Source: Candidatus Cloacimonadota bacterium (GTDB lineage Bacteria > Cloacimonadota > Cloacimonadia > JGIOTU-2). Taken from it: a stretch of 32,688 nucleotides of DNA. Positions 1 to 9,870 of the stretch are shown one piece after another. Made by a program: the position numbers and the translations under genes. The notes below the pieces were generated by a model. The model saw only the letters and a list, made by a program, of their open reading frames with translations. It made no database searches and had not been told where the DNA came from. Within the stretch, counting starts at the first letter, position 1, and every line of letters starts with the position of its first letter. The DNA lies in NCBI GenBank assembly GCA_023129415.1, contig JAGMCF010000029.1, positions 1 through 32,688 on the forward strand. The letters are read 5' to 3'.

Positions 1-1082
1 GGTTTAGTAAATTTTGCAACTGTATCCAATGGAGTCAAGAAATATTCCACCTGATATTCTCCAATTCTTTTTATGGCAACAGACCCATCCTTTCCAAGTT
101 CGCAAGCAAATTGAGAAGCTTTCATTCCAACCTCTCTAGCTTCTTTTGCATCTACATCACTAACAACCCCAAGAAATGACCTTTGTAAATATCCGAAAGT
201 ATCTGCTCTAACTCGTTTTATATGTGTAAGATTGCTTCTTATTTGATTTGCAAGCAGGTCTCCAAGCGCACCTGTTCCGCTTAATTGAATGTTGCCATGA
301 GAATCACGCTCTACCTTTTGGGTAAGTTTGGTTGCAATCGGTGTACCATTTTCATCCATAATTCCCTCAGAAACTGCTATCATGCATCTGCCAAATTTTT
401 TATAAGCAAGATTTACATCCTTGATGAAATTTTCTAATGAAAACACTTTTTCAGGAAAGTAAATTAGATGTGGTCCATCATCTTCATATTTTTTCGCAAG
501 CATTGAAGAGGCTGTTAGAAATCCAGCATGTCTGCCCATTACAACTCCAATATATAATCCAGGAATAGAGCGGTTGTCAAGATTTACTCCGGCAAATGCT
601 TGGGAAACAAATTTAGCAGCAGAGCCAAAACCTGGACAGTGGTCAGTAACTTTTAAGTCATTATCAATGGTTTTAGGAATATGGATAGTTCGCAGGTTAT
701 AGTTTGAATTTTTTGCATATTCGCTGATAGCTTTACAGGTATCTGCTGAGTCATTTCCTCCTATATAAAAGAAATATCGTATATTGTGAGCTTGTAGAAC
801 TTTGAAAATCTCATTACAATATTTATCATCAGGTTTGTCTCTTGTGGACAGCAATGCAGATGATGGGGTTTGAGCAATTTTTTCTAAATTCTCTTTTGGA
901 ATATTTGATAAGTCTAAAAAGTCTTCATTAATTATTCCTCGTACTCCATGAACCGCTCCGTAAATGGATGTGATTTCATTAAATTCTCTTGCTTTGAGAA
1001 TTGCACCAACTAAACTCTGGTTTATGACAGCAGTTGGTCCTCCTCCCTGAGCAATAAGCATTTTCCCCTTTAGTTTTTTCAT
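1..1082 (-). CDS. pfp: Pyrophosphate-type 6-phosphofructokinase (3' end cut by window)
   Basis: Phosphorylates fructose 6-phosphate in glycolysis, probably using pyrophosphate. The gene begins at the ATG ending at 1082, with GGAGAG about six bases upstream, and reads off the window edge after 360 codons. The N-terminus has the nucleotide-fold motif IAQGGGPTAVIN, followed by GGNDS, PKTIDNDL and MGRHAGF. Lysine in PKTIDND and Asp in the fourth position of GGNDS are the residues that usually separate PPi-dependent enzymes from ATP-dependent ones (PGTIDND, GGDGS). The third residue, normally a metal-binding Asp, reads Asn. I see this directly, but do not know whether it changes activity. The gene is transcribed away from the peptidase gene's terminator and has its own promoter-like element. 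The phosphoryl donor is inferred from motifs only. Confidence 0.9.
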   Translation of the reverse strand, partial: MKKLKGKMLIAQGGGPTAVINQSLVGAILKAREFNEITSIYGAVHGVRGIINEDFLDLSNIPKENLEKIAQTPSSALLSTRDKPDDKYCNEIFKVLQAHNIRYFFYIGGNDSADTCKAISEYAKNSNYNLRTIHIPKTIDNDLKVTDHCPGFGSAAKFVSQAFAGVNLDNRSIPGLYIGVVMGRHAGFLTASSMLAKKYEDDGPHLIYFPEKVFSLENFIKDVNLAYKKFGRCMIAVSEGIMDENGTPIATKLTQKVERDSHGNIQLSGTGALGDLLANQIRSNLTHIKRVRADTFGYLQRSFLGVVSDVDAKEAREVGMKASQFACELGKDGSVAIKRIGEYQVEYFLTPLDTVAKFTK

Positions 1083-1113
1083 TGATTCTCTCCAATCAAT
1101 TTTATAATATAAA

Positions 1114-1143
1114 AATATAAATTTACAATAATTTTTTTGTCAA
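1114..1143 (-). promoter_or_regulatory. Putative sigma70-type promoter for the phosphofructokinase gene
   Basis: On the minus strand TTGACA (1143-1138) is followed after 18 bases by TATATT (1119-1114), about 30 bases before the start codon. Only sequence match supports it. Confidence 0.45.
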
Positions 1144-1185
1144 GTTTATGTATGCAAATACATCTCTAAAAAGATAAGTTAGAAT

Positions 1186-1226
1186 AGAAAATCCCCGAAT
1201 CTCATGGGAAGATCCGAGGATTTTCT
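1186..1226 (-). terminator. Rho-independent terminator of the C25 peptidase gene
   Basis: Two 17-base arms (1186-1202 and 1210-1226) pair around a 7-base loop just after the peptidase stop codon. Two positions mismatch when read as plus-strand RNA but become G-U pairs in minus-strand RNA. That assigns the hairpin to leftward transcription. The 3' arm ends in a U-rich stretch. Confidence 0.8.
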
Positions 1227-1244
1227 ACACTATTTTGAGTTAAC

Positions 1245-4200
1245 TTATCGAATCACAGCCATCTTCTTGATTTTATTGTAATTCTCCGTTTTGAGTTGGT
1301 AAAAATAGATTCCTGTTGCAATATCGGATACATCAAATATAGCTTTACCATTCCTTCCTTTGATTATCTTAACTAATTCACCCTGAATATTATAAACCTT
1401 AATAGTTGCATTCTGAACCTGAGCACGGCCTTTTAGTTGATATTTTATGGTAATATAATTAATAGCAGGATTTGGATAACTTCCTAATAATTTTGTCTTA
1501 TCAAATACATCTATTTCAGTAATATCTATCGGAGGAATACCCACTCCATTTACAGTAAGAAACTCTCGTTGGTTAGGATCTACTATAATTAGAACAGAAC
1601 CATTATATGATTGTTGTGCTGTTGGCTCAAAAGTTAAATCATAGGTTTGGCTCTCACCCATAAATATACTATAAGGGATTTGGTTCTTGGCACCAGATTG
1701 GGTTCCTGCTTCAGCAACTGTGTAGCCATTTGGGGTTCTAATGGTTCCACTTAAGGTATCACCACCTAAGTTGTGTATGGTGAACTGAGCAGTGGAAGAA
1801 TCGCCAACTGTTACCTCGCCAAAATCAATAAATGTAGGATTCAAGTAAAACACAGGATCGGGTGGCAAAATAGGTGGAAATGTTATAAGATCAATCCATG
1901 CACAATCACTTCCTGTACTTACCCCAACATCCTTTTCATAAGACCATTTAAAGGTGTGATTACCCGATGTTACTGTATATGACTCTTCACCCCAGGAAAC
2001 GGTCCCAGCCCATTGTCCTTGCTGAGCTCCATCAATATAAAATCTTAGATAATCATAACCTGCTTCTGATGATACTTTGCGGTAAAAAGAAATAGTTCCA
2101 GAAAAAACATCTGCATTAATTAATAATTGGGTAGTCTGACTGTGAGAGATTGTTCCTGATTTGGCACAATAAATACCTTCATAGGGATTTTCTGTTACCA
2201 CTGTCCAGTCTGCACTTCCTGCATGAGTCCAGTCATAACTGGAAAAATCCCCTGTTTCAAAGTCCTCAATGGATAAACCCACAGGTTCATAAAAGCATAT
2301 TAATGTAGAATAATTTCCAGCATTTAGACAATAATCAAAAGGAATTGTTATGCCAAGAGGTGTGTCTGGTGCGACAGTGATATTAAACATAGCAATTTCA
2401 GTAGAATCAATTGTGATAACACCTAAGTCATATGTTCCAGAATTTATGGTAATATATTCACTACTACATGATAATTCTCCAGTAGCATATGGAGAGTTTG
2501 AATGACCATCATTAGTATTAGGAATAAGTAAGTGAACAGTTTCTCCAGGATCTAATAGTCCATTACTATTTCCACTTGCATCATCTATTGTCATATCACC
2601 GATGACCAAATGTGGAGCATTAACTACAATGGCAAATGAAGATTCCCAGGTATCTTTTGCACTTCCTGTTATTTCTAAGTCAAACATAACTATATGCTGG
2701 TCTGGAATATCATCAGCAATATTAAGATCAAATGCATCAATTCGTGTTTTTGCTCTACTAGCTAGAATTGTACCAAAATTCTCTGTACTATCAGTTATTG
2801 TGATATAATCATCTGCTGTTGATAATGTTGCAACCACATCATATGCATTTTGTATGCCAACATTTTTGAGGGTCATACCCAGTAATATCTCTTCACCGAA
2901 GTCTGGTTCGCCGTTATTATTACCTAAAGTATCATTTATTGAATGTGAGTCATAAACAATATAGGGTCCACTTGGAGGGATAATTTCCACTGACTCACTG
3001 TAACGGTAATAATTTTGCTTTGTAATAGTCACTATCATTGTGTTACCTGGCAGCTGGGGTGTAATAGTAATACTGGTAGGTGTGCCAGTTCCTTCACCAG
3101 TACCAATTATTTCTCCATTTACAGTTAGCGAAATGAATGAACCCTCGTTTGCAATAACAGTGAAAAAATCTACACCGCTTAATAAAACCGGGTTATGTAT
3201 TACAGTCAAATCCTGTGGCATTTCGGAATATAGAGTAGTAAATGCATCTCCATGGTGATGAAACAGATGATAAACAGTATTTTTAGACCCTGGGTTAGAT
3301 GGCCAGCTTGATACTTGAAGATAATATTTACCAGAAGCGTTTGCAAAACATGGAAGAATGAAATCAGTATCAAAATTATTTCCTCCATATCCTGGATCAA
3401 AATCAGGCCACATATTGTCATACATTCCCCAAACATATGTATCATTCACAAAGGAAAATGAAACCTCTGATGCTGCAATTACACCAAGAGCGCCTTTCTC
3501 ATGACGATGGAATGCTTCTGCAAAACATTCACTATACCAATTGTATTTTCCAGTTAAACAATTTACAGAAAAGACAAATATGAGATCATCATTGTATAAT
3601 CCTGCAAGGTCGCTAATATGGTAACTTGGCTCACTCCAACCAGTCTCTCCCCCATGGTCTCTGTGCTGTATTATAAAAGCACCGCTATTGATATCGTTAT
3701 TTATGCGATAAGCGTTTCCGCCCCAATCTGTTAGATGAGAGGGTGTAGCTGGAATATAACCAAGTCCATTTGGTCCGAAGTAATTTACAATGATAGAAGT
3801 ATTGGAGTTGGTTGACCAATAAGTAGGTGCACCACTATAACCAGCGTATTCGCGTACTGGTTGTTTGTCAAGCACATTTTCCCAGAATCCATATATTATA
3901 TCACTACAGAGAATAAACCAGCGATCTGATTGCCAGCCCCCGGCAGCGACAGGATTATTATAATAATTTGGATTTGTTGGAGGAGTGCGTTCATAATTCA
4001 AAGCTTTTCCAATCATTGTGGATAAATCATCTTCATCTTGTGCTGTAATACGAGCAAAAGCTATTTCCGGAAGATCATCTGCATTTACATCAGCATAAAT
4101 ATTATCAGAAGCACACGGATTATATCCTCCATACCAGATAGGTGAGACGACTGTGTTGCCTGTTGTTCCATAATCTCCCAACAATAGAACTGCAACAGGA

Positions 4201-5114
4201 GCAGGATCCCAGGTTGCATATGCATTGTTGATATAATCTTCAATAGCTGTAGTTGTATTGCCCCCTATTTCTGTAGTTGTCACAACACCTGTAAGAATAC
4301 CTTGTAAGGTCCGAAAAACCTTGATGGAATCTGCCCATGCTTCGAAAATCGGATCATCAGGTGTAATAATAAGATATTCAAAGCCATCACGAGATTTTGA
4401 GGAGTAATTATAATCCATATCAGGAAGAGAACTATAATTGAGAAGCATATCATTTAATATTGGATCCCACCAGCGACTGCGTAGTCTGTCCTCCCCAAAA
4501 TGTCCGTTGCCACCCTTGAAAAAAATTTCTACTTGTAAATCTCTATAAACAATCAGTTCTTTGGTTATTGGATTATATTGAAATGGTGTGATTCCAAGAA
4601 TAATTACATCAACACCACGAACTTTAGTTTGTTCAGAAATAATCACGGGATTTTCTGGATAGAAAGCATCTTTAGAATAGATATCTAAATTTTTTGTGTA
4701 TTCAAGAGGTCCTGTTTCGGTCTCAAGAGGGATACGGTATGCTGGTGCCATATCAATATTCTGGAATGCTTCAGTTCGCAAATCAACGATTTGAACACTG
4801 ACTGATGCTCCTTGTGGAATTGCAATATACCGTCCCATACAAGGTAAATCAGGAGCACCTGCGTCATTGGGAAGAAATACTCCTGGTAGATGCAAAGTTT
4901 GCATAATTTGCTCATTAATTTCTTGATCTTCTAAAATGAATTCTGTGATTGAAAAAGTAACTTCAACACCTGTATCACTTTCATAGTCTAAATTAAATCC
5001 AGCACTTCCCCAGCTATCATGATAAGTCATTACTGCTGCAGGTGCATTATTAGTTAGAAACAAGGATATACCAATAAAGGTAAATAGGAATAACATTAAA
5101 TGTGTTTTTTTCAT
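1245..5114 (-). CDS. Secreted gingipain-like C25 cysteine peptidase with C-terminal sorting domain
   Basis: A 1289-residue exported protease. A signal peptide ends near residue 26 (NNAPA). A propeptide-like region runs to about 240. The peptidase domain follows, with the catalytic pair visible as HRDHGGE (His487) and SVNCLTG (Cys519), as in the C25 gingipain family. Beta-sandwich domains resembling CARDB-type repeats occupy about 690-930. A jelly-roll-like region at about 945-1075 begins DFETGDFSSYDW. An Ig-like segment follows, and the last 80 residues form a type IX-style sorting domain (SYPNPAINYITIKY, VYNIQGELVK, GIYFYQL, KKMAVIR). AAGGTGG precedes the ATG. It stands alone between its own promoter and terminator. 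Family assignment is secure. The substrate is unknown, and extracellular protein breakdown is inferred. Confidence 0.9.
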   Translation of the reverse strand: MKKTHLMLFLFTFIGISLFLTNNAPAAVMTYHDSWGSAGFNLDYESDTGVEVTFSITEFILEDQEINEQIMQTLHLPGVFLPNDAGAPDLPCMGRYIAIPQGASVSVQIVDLRTEAFQNIDMAPAYRIPLETETGPLEYTKNLDIYSKDAFYPENPVIISEQTKVRGVDVIILGITPFQYNPITKELIVYRDLQVEIFFKGGNGHFGEDRLRSRWWDPILNDMLLNYSSLPDMDYNYSSKSRDGFEYLIITPDDPIFEAWADSIKVFRTLQGILTGVVTTTEIGGNTTTAIEDYINNAYATWDPAPVAVLLLGDYGTTGNTVVSPIWYGGYNPCASDNIYADVNADDLPEIAFARITAQDEDDLSTMIGKALNYERTPPTNPNYYNNPVAAGGWQSDRWFILCSDIIYGFWENVLDKQPVREYAGYSGAPTYWSTNSNTSIIVNYFGPNGLGYIPATPSHLTDWGGNAYRINNDINSGAFIIQHRDHGGETGWSEPSYHISDLAGLYNDDLIFVFSVNCLTGKYNWYSECFAEAFHRHEKGALGVIAASEVSFSFVNDTYVWGMYDNMWPDFDPGYGGNNFDTDFILPCFANASGKYYLQVSSWPSNPGSKNTVYHLFHHHGDAFTTLYSEMPQDLTVIHNPVLLSGVDFFTVIANEGSFISLTVNGEIIGTGEGTGTPTSITITPQLPGNTMIVTITKQNYYRYSESVEIIPPSGPYIVYDSHSINDTLGNNNGEPDFGEEILLGMTLKNVGIQNAYDVVATLSTADDYITITDSTENFGTILASRAKTRIDAFDLNIADDIPDQHIVMFDLEITGSAKDTWESSFAIVVNAPHLVIGDMTIDDASGNSNGLLDPGETVHLLIPNTNDGHSNSPYATGELSCSSEYITINSGTYDLGVITIDSTEIAMFNITVAPDTPLGITIPFDYCLNAGNYSTLICFYEPVGLSIEDFETGDFSSYDWTHAGSADWTVVTENPYEGIYCAKSGTISHSQTTQLLINADVFSGTISFYRKVSSEAGYDYLRFYIDGAQQGQWAGTVSWGEESYTVTSGNHTFKWSYEKDVGVSTGSDCAWIDLITFPPILPPDPVFYLNPTFIDFGEVTVGDSSTAQFTIHNLGGDTLSGTIRTPNGYTVAEAGTQSGAKNQIPYSIFMGESQTYDLTFEPTAQQSYNGSVLIIVDPNQREFLTVNGVGIPPIDITEIDVFDKTKLLGSYPNPAINYITIKYQLKGRAQVQNATIKVYNIQGELVKIIKGRNGKAIFDVSDIATGIYFYQLKTENYNKIKKMAVIR

Positions 5115-5170
5115 AGTGTTCCACCTTTTTAATTTTTTTTTAAACCAATCATAACAATATTTAATACGAA

Positions 5171-5198
5171 ATTAAATATATCATAATATTTTAGTCAA
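5171..5198 (-). promoter_or_regulatory. Putative promoter for the C25 peptidase gene
   Basis: TTGACT (5198-5193), a 16-base spacer and TTTAAT (5176-5171) on the minus strand, about 57 bases before the ATG. It lies in the 211-base divergent gap shared with gltX. Confidence 0.45.
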
Positions 5199-5257
5199 AT
5201 TATTTTGAATAAAATATGATTTATTATTTCTCAGAAATATATAATTAAATTCTTATC

Positions 5258-5286
5258 TTGACAAATAATCCTTAAAAAGTTATGAA
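5258..5286 (+). promoter_or_regulatory. Putative sigma70-type promoter for gltX
   Basis: A perfect TTGACA at 5258-5263, a 17-base spacer, and TATGAA at 5281-5286. The gltX ATG lies 39 bases further on, behind a weak AAAAGGT ribosome site. Confidence 0.6.
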
Positions 5287-5325
5287 TATATAAATTCTAA
5301 AACATTTTAATAAAAGGTATGTATA

Positions 5326-6774
5326 ATGAGTTTTAAAGATAATAATGAAGTCAGAGTTCGCTTCGCACCAAGCCCAACTGGGTTTTTGCATGTTGGTGGA
5401 CTGCGAACAGCACTATTTAATTACCTTTTTGCACGAAAAAATAGCGGGAAATTTATTCTTCGTATTGAAGACACTGATCGCAAAAGGTATATACCCGGAG
5501 CAATGGAAAATTTGACTTCAACTTTAAAAATACTTGGACTTCATTATGATGAGGGACCCGATGTCGGTGGAAATTACGGACCATACATCCAATCTGAGAG
5601 AACAGAGTTATACAGGAAATTTGCTAAGAAACTTGTAAACTCAGGTAATGCCTATTACTGTTTTTGTTCAGCAGAAAGGTTGAAAAATCTGCGTGAAGAA
5701 CAAAGAAAAAGCAAATTAGACCCAATGTATGATGGCAAATGTAGAAATCTTTCTAAAGATGAAATTGAGGAAAAACTCAGACTAAATATACCTTTTGTGA
5801 TTCGCCTGAAATTTCCAAAGGAAGGAAAAACTATTTTTTATGATAAGATTCGTGAAAAAGTAGAAGTAGAAAATTCTCTTGTTGATGATCAGGTTCTTAT
5901 CAAGTCAGACGGTTTCCCGACTTATCATTTAGCAAATGTTGTTGATGACCATCTTATGAAAATCACACATATAATCCGCGGTGAGGAATGGCTTTCAAGT
6001 GTACCCAAACATTTTTTTCTGTATAAGTCTTTTGGTTGGGAAATCCCAAAATTAGTTCACCTTCCGCTTCTACTTAATCCTGATAGGAGTAAATTAAGCA
6101 AAAGGCAGGGAGATGTTGCAGTTGAAAATTATCTTGAAAAAGGTTACTTACCAGAAGCATTGATAAATTTTATCGCACTACTTGGCTGGCATGCTCCTGA
6201 TGACAGAGAAATCTATTCTTTAAAAGAATTAGAACAAGCTTTCTCATTAAAACGAATTAATAAATCAAACGCTGTTTTTGATATTGAAAAACTCAACTGG
6301 ATGAACGGCTGGTATCTACGAAAACTGGATATTAATTATATTGCCGAGAAAGCAAAACCTTTCTTTGAAAAATCTGGAATAGACATCAGCGATAGTAAGA
6401 AATATTTAATGGTTATTCAAAACGCTCGAGTTCGTGTTTCCAGTCTATCAGAAATTATTGAGTATTCCAAAATGTTCTATAAAGATTTAGATTTCACTGA
6501 TGAAGATAGAGAACTAATTAATGAAGAAAATTCACAAAAGATCTATTCATATTTGATTGACAAATTAAAAGGGCAAGAAAGTTGGTCTAATGATGATATA
6601 AATTCACTTATAAAAAAAGCAATAGGGGAATTAGGCATAAAAGGTAAAAATTTCTATTTTCCTGTTCGACTTGCTTTATTCGGGAAATGCCACGGTCCCG
6701 ATTTACCAGCAATCATAGAAATTCTTGGAAGAGAAGAAACCATAAAAAGATTGAAAATACTTATTAATAAGTAA
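5326..6774 (+). CDS. gltX: Glutamyl-tRNA synthetase
   Basis: Charges tRNA-Glu with glutamate in the cytoplasm. At 482 residues it is a normal bacterial length. The class I signature motifs are present: FAPSPTGFLHVGG (HIGH-type HVGG at residues 22-25) and KLSKR (256-260, the KMSKS-type loop). The N-terminal GGLRTALFNYLFAR and RIEDTDRKRY stretches are typical of GluRS rather than GlnRS. The C-terminal helical anticodon-binding part is complete. The start is supported by a good promoter and by homologous N-termini beginning just before VRFAPSPTG. It is followed at 190 bases by glnS. Because a separate GlnRS is encoded next door, this enzyme is probably the discriminating type that does not charge tRNA-Gln. 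That is an inference from context. Confidence 0.96.
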   Translation: MSFKDNNEVRVRFAPSPTGFLHVGGLRTALFNYLFARKNSGKFILRIEDTDRKRYIPGAMENLTSTLKILGLHYDEGPDVGGNYGPYIQSERTELYRKFAKKLVNSGNAYYCFCSAERLKNLREEQRKSKLDPMYDGKCRNLSKDEIEEKLRLNIPFVIRLKFPKEGKTIFYDKIREKVEVENSLVDDQVLIKSDGFPTYHLANVVDDHLMKITHIIRGEEWLSSVPKHFFLYKSFGWEIPKLVHLPLLLNPDRSKLSKRQGDVAVENYLEKGYLPEALINFIALLGWHAPDDREIYSLKELEQAFSLKRINKSNAVFDIEKLNWMNGWYLRKLDINYIAEKAKPFFEKSGIDISDSKKYLMVIQNARVRVSSLSEIIEYSKMFYKDLDFTDEDRELINEENSQKIYSYLIDKLKGQESWSNDDINSLIKKAIGELGIKGKNFYFPVRLALFGKCHGPDLPAIIEILGREETIKRLKILINK

Positions 6775-6778
6775 AAGA

Positions 6779-6908
6779 GGAGTGCTGAAACGAGGAGCGA
6801 AGCGACGAACTTTCAGTCCCGACCAGTCGGACTCGTTTTCGCCTTGCTTCGCCGTAGCTCGCCTTCTGAAGTTCTGCGGCGGATAGGCTACGCGAAGGCA
6901 AGCACTCC
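6779..6908. repeat. 130-bp hairpin-rich intergenic element with terminal inverted repeats
   Basis: A GC-rich island in AT-rich surroundings. It is bounded by perfect 8-base inverted ends, GGAGTGCT at 6779-6786 and AGCACTCC at 6901-6908. Inside lie CTGAAA/TTTCAG (6785 and 6811) and a tight stem around CCGACCAGTCGG (6819-6830). A second long stem pairs TTCGCCGTAGC near 6848 with GCTACGCGAA near 6887, with one bulged base. No reading frame is convincing. It resembles a non-autonomous miniature element or REP-type repeat. No target-site duplication was recognised. Confidence 0.6.
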
Positions 6909-6964
6909 GAATAAAACTGTTTTTTAATAATAAAAATGTAATAAATAAGAAGGGAGATGCATAT

Positions 6965-8662
6965 ATGAACTCCACAGATTCTACGCCCACAAACTTTCTC
7001 AAAGCAATTGTTGAGGATGATTTAAAAACTGATAAATATGCTGGAAGAGTTCATACTCGTTTTCCACCGGAACCAAATGGCTATCTGCATATAGGGCATG
7101 CAAAGGCAATTTGCATTGATTTCGGTATTGCTGCTGAATATGAAGGGCTTTGTAATTTACGATTTGATGATACAAATCCAACAAAAGAGGACATTGAATA
7201 TATCAAAGCAATTCAGGAAGATATAAAATGGCTTGGGTTCGATTGGGAAGATCGGTTATATTATGCTTCCGATTATTTTGAACAAATGTATAAGTATGCT
7301 ATTCAACTTATAAAAGAAGGTAAAGCGTATGTCTGCAGCTTGAGTGAACAAAAAATTAGAGAATATCGCGGAACTGTAAAACAACCAGGTAAGGAAAGTC
7401 CTTATCGTAACCGTTCTACTGAAGAGAACCTGGACTTGTTTGAACGAATGCATGCAGGAGAATTTAAGGATGGGACTCATGTACTCCGCGCAAAAATTGA
7501 TATGGCGTCCCCAAATATGAAAATGCGTGACCCTCTTATTTATCGTATTAGGCATGCTTCACATCACAGGACAGGAGATAAGTGGTGTATTTATCCGATG
7601 TATGATTTTGCACACTGCCTTGAGGATTCAATCGAAAGGATTACACATTCTTTCTGTACATTAGAATTTGAAAATAATCGAGAAATATATGATTGGTTTC
7701 TTGACGAGTTGAATATTTTTCATTCACAACAGATTGAATTCGCTCGCCTTAATCTCAGCCATACCATAATGAGTAAAAGAAAACTTCTGGAATTAGTAGA
7801 AGGTGGATATGTTACAGGTTGGGATGACCCACGAATGCCTACAATATCTGGTTTGAGAAGACGCGGTTACACGCCTGAATCAATCAGAAATTTTTGTGAC
7901 CGCATTGGAGTGGCTAAGAGTGAAAGTCTGGTAGATATGGCTTTACTTGAGTATTGCATTCGTGAAGATTTGAATAAACGAACTCCGCGTGTGATGGCTG
8001 TATTGAGACCACTTAAGGTAGTAATTGACAACTATCCAGAAGACAAGGTAGAAGAGATGGATGCGGTAAACAATCCGGAAGATCCAAGTATGGGAACACG
8101 AAAAGTTCCTTTGTCGCAGGTGTTATACATTGAACGCGATGATTTCCGGGAGTACCCTCCGAAAAAATTCTTCCGTTTAGCTCCAGATCGTGAGGTTAGA
8201 CTACGATATGCGTATCTTATCAAATGTGTAAATGTAGTTAAGGATAAGCAAACAGGTGAAATAGTTGAATTGCATTGCACCTATGACCCAGCTTCAAGAG
8301 GCGGTTCTTCACCTGATGGACGCAAGGTCAAGGCAACTTTGCACTGGGTTTCTGCAGCTAATTCAATACCAGCAGAAGTTCGCTTGTATGATCATCTGCT
8401 TTCAGTGCCAAATCCAAGCGAAGAAAAAGATTGTGCTGACTTCAAGGATTGTCTGAATCCGAAATCATTAGAAACACTTACATCATGTCGTATTGAGCCA
8501 AGTCTATTATGTGCAAAACCCGGCAATCGATACCAATTTGAACGACTTGGTTATTTCTGTGTTGATCCTGATTCCTCTGATGAAATGCTTGTATTTAACC
8601 GGACCGTAACATTACGGGATACATGGGCAAGAATCCAGAAAGCGGAGAAACAAAAGAGATAG
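6965..8662 (+). CDS. glnS: Glutaminyl-tRNA synthetase
   Basis: Attaches glutamine directly to tRNA-Gln, making the amidotransferase route unnecessary for this tRNA. The 565-residue length matches the bacterial enzyme. [17 protein letters not shown] carries the HIGH motif at residues 42-45, and MSKRK (269-273) is the KMSKS-type loop. The ArgSer-type [11 protein letters not shown] block and the C-terminal beta-barrel anticodon domain ([22 protein letters not shown] onward) distinguish it from GluRS. AAGGGAGATG lies just upstream of the ATG. GlnRS is patchy among bacteria and is generally held to derive from eukaryotes. Its presence directly after gltX suggests the two are co-transcribed, though the hairpin element between them could interfere. 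Confidence 0.96.
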   Translation: MNSTDSTPTNFLKAIVEDDLKTDKYAGRVHTRFPPEPNGYLHIGHAKAICIDFGIAAEYEGLCNLRFDDTNPTKEDIEYIKAIQEDIKWLGFDWEDRLYYASDYFEQMYKYAIQLIKEGKAYVCSLSEQKIREYRGTVKQPGKESPYRNRSTEENLDLFERMHAGEFKDGTHVLRAKIDMASPNMKMRDPLIYRIRHASHHRTGDKWCIYPMYDFAHCLEDSIERITHSFCTLEFENNREIYDWFLDELNIFHSQQIEFARLNLSHTIMSKRKLLELVEGGYVTGWDDPRMPTISGLRRRGYTPESIRNFCDRIGVAKSESLVDMALLEYCIREDLNKRTPRVMAVLRPLKVVIDNYPEDKVEEMDAVNNPEDPSMGTRKVPLSQVLYIERDDFREYPPKKFFRLAPDREVRLRYAYLIKCVNVVKDKQTGEIVELHCTYDPASRGGSSPDGRKVKATLHWVSAANSIPAEVRLYDHLLSVPNPSEEKDCADFKDCLNPKSLETLTSCRIEPSLLCAKPGNRYQFERLGYFCVDPDSSDEMLVFNRTVTLRDTWARIQKAEKQKR

Positions 8663-8670
8663 GTTTTTAG

Positions 8671-8693
8671 CCACAAAGATTCATCCTTCGTGG
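8671..8693. repeat. Short inverted repeat after glnS (CACAAAG family)
   Basis: CCACAAAGAT and ATCCTTCGTGG face each other across two bases. The unit is the same 8-mer (CACAAAGA/CACGAAGG) that is tandemly repeated at 29094-29153. No T-run follows, so it is a poor terminator candidate. Confidence 0.5.
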
Positions 8694-8709
8694 TTAAAAT
8701 AAAAATAAA

Positions 8710-9822
8710 ATGTTTAGCAATATTAAATGTCAAAAAAAAGCTATTAATAGTCTAAAGCAGCTCATATCTGCTGGGAAAGAAGCGCAAAGTTATCTTTTCT
8801 ACGGACCAAAAGGTGTAGGAAAATTAGCAACTGCTTTTGAATTTGCAAAAGCTGTAAATTGTCCTAATCAAAAAAATTATGATGCTTGCGATAATTGCTC
8901 ATCTTGTATTAAGATTGATCACTTTACACATCCAGATATTAATTTCATTTTTCCAACTCCAAAATTTGATGTAACTACTGAAGGAGATTTTAGAAAAGAA
9001 AGCGAACAGATTCAAGTCCAGAATTTTATTAAGCAGATTAAATCCACACCGTTTAGTCGCTATAAATTTTCTAAAGCTACTTCTATACAAATTGATACAA
9101 TCAGAAGATTAGAAAGGAAAATCCTTTTTAAACCAACTGAAGGTAAATATCATATAATTATTATTACTGAAGCAGATGAAATGACCAGACAAGCAGCTAA
9201 TGCTTTTCTAAAAACTTTGGAAGAACCACCTCCGTATGCAATTATTATATTAACCACCACAAAATTTTCATCTCTTTTACCAACTATAATTTCAAGATGC
9301 CAGAAAGTTAGATTTAATTCAATTACTCAAGATGTTATTGAAAATCATTTAATAGAGGAATTCAATGTTGATAAAGCTCAAGCAAGGATTATTTCCAGAA
9401 TTTCAAATGGTAATATGGCAAAAGCCATTCTTATGTCCAAAGAGCAACAGATTGAAACCCGAGATATGGCTCTGGATTTTGTAGAATTTATTATGAATAA
9501 CGATTTGGAAGGAATTCATAATTTTTCTGATAATTTTATTCAAAACCGGAATGAAGAGGTGTTAAGAGATATTTTTGACTTCCTCGTGCTTTGGTTTGGA
9601 GATTTATTATACCTAAGCTCAAACCAGAGTAGAATTGTTAATATTGACCAGATGGAAAAACTACAAAATTTTAATCAGATAAGACAACTGTCAAATAAGG
9701 AAATACAAGAAATTATCTTATTAATTGAGCAAAGCAAGAATTTATTAGCTGGGCATATTAATTTTGAACTTATTGTAATTGATACTTTTTTTCAAATTTA
9801 TAACAAAATTTATGGAGATTGA
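8710..9822 (+). CDS. holB: DNA polymerase III delta-prime subunit (clamp loader)
   Basis: A 370-residue clamp-loader subunit that helps place the sliding clamp on DNA. It shows YGPKGVGKLA (P-loop region, residues 31-40) and a four-cysteine zinc module (Cys51, 60, 63, 66). ITEADEMTRQAANAFLKTLEEPP (a Walker B-type region) and ISRCQKVRF (an SRC-type sensor) follow. The P-loop has Leu where Ser/Thr normally follows the Lys. This fits delta-prime, which does not hydrolyse ATP, better than the DnaX motor subunit. The protein also lacks the long DnaX C-terminus. No ribosome site is evident before the ATG. It starts 47 bases after glnS, so it is probably in the same transcript. Confidence 0.9.
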   Translation: MFSNIKCQKKAINSLKQLISAGKEAQSYLFYGPKGVGKLATAFEFAKAVNCPNQKNYDACDNCSSCIKIDHFTHPDINFIFPTPKFDVTTEGDFRKESEQIQVQNFIKQIKSTPFSRYKFSKATSIQIDTIRRLERKILFKPTEGKYHIIIITEADEMTRQAANAFLKTLEEPPPYAIIILTTTKFSSLLPTIISRCQKVRFNSITQDVIENHLIEEFNVDKAQARIISRISNGNMAKAILMSKEQQIETRDMALDFVEFIMNNDLEGIHNFSDNFIQNRNEEVLRDIFDFLVLWFGDLLYLSSNQSRIVNIDQMEKLQNFNQIRQLSNKEIQEIILLIEQSKNLLAGHINFELIVIDTFFQIYNKIYGD

Positions 9823-9870
9823 GAAGTGTTATAAAGTTTAAAATTATTTTTATTAAAACTATTAAATTAT

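Noticed and set aside
6703-7002. 99-codon minus-strand frame across the gltX-glnS gap
   Set aside because: It overlaps both synthetase genes and is created by the hairpin element.
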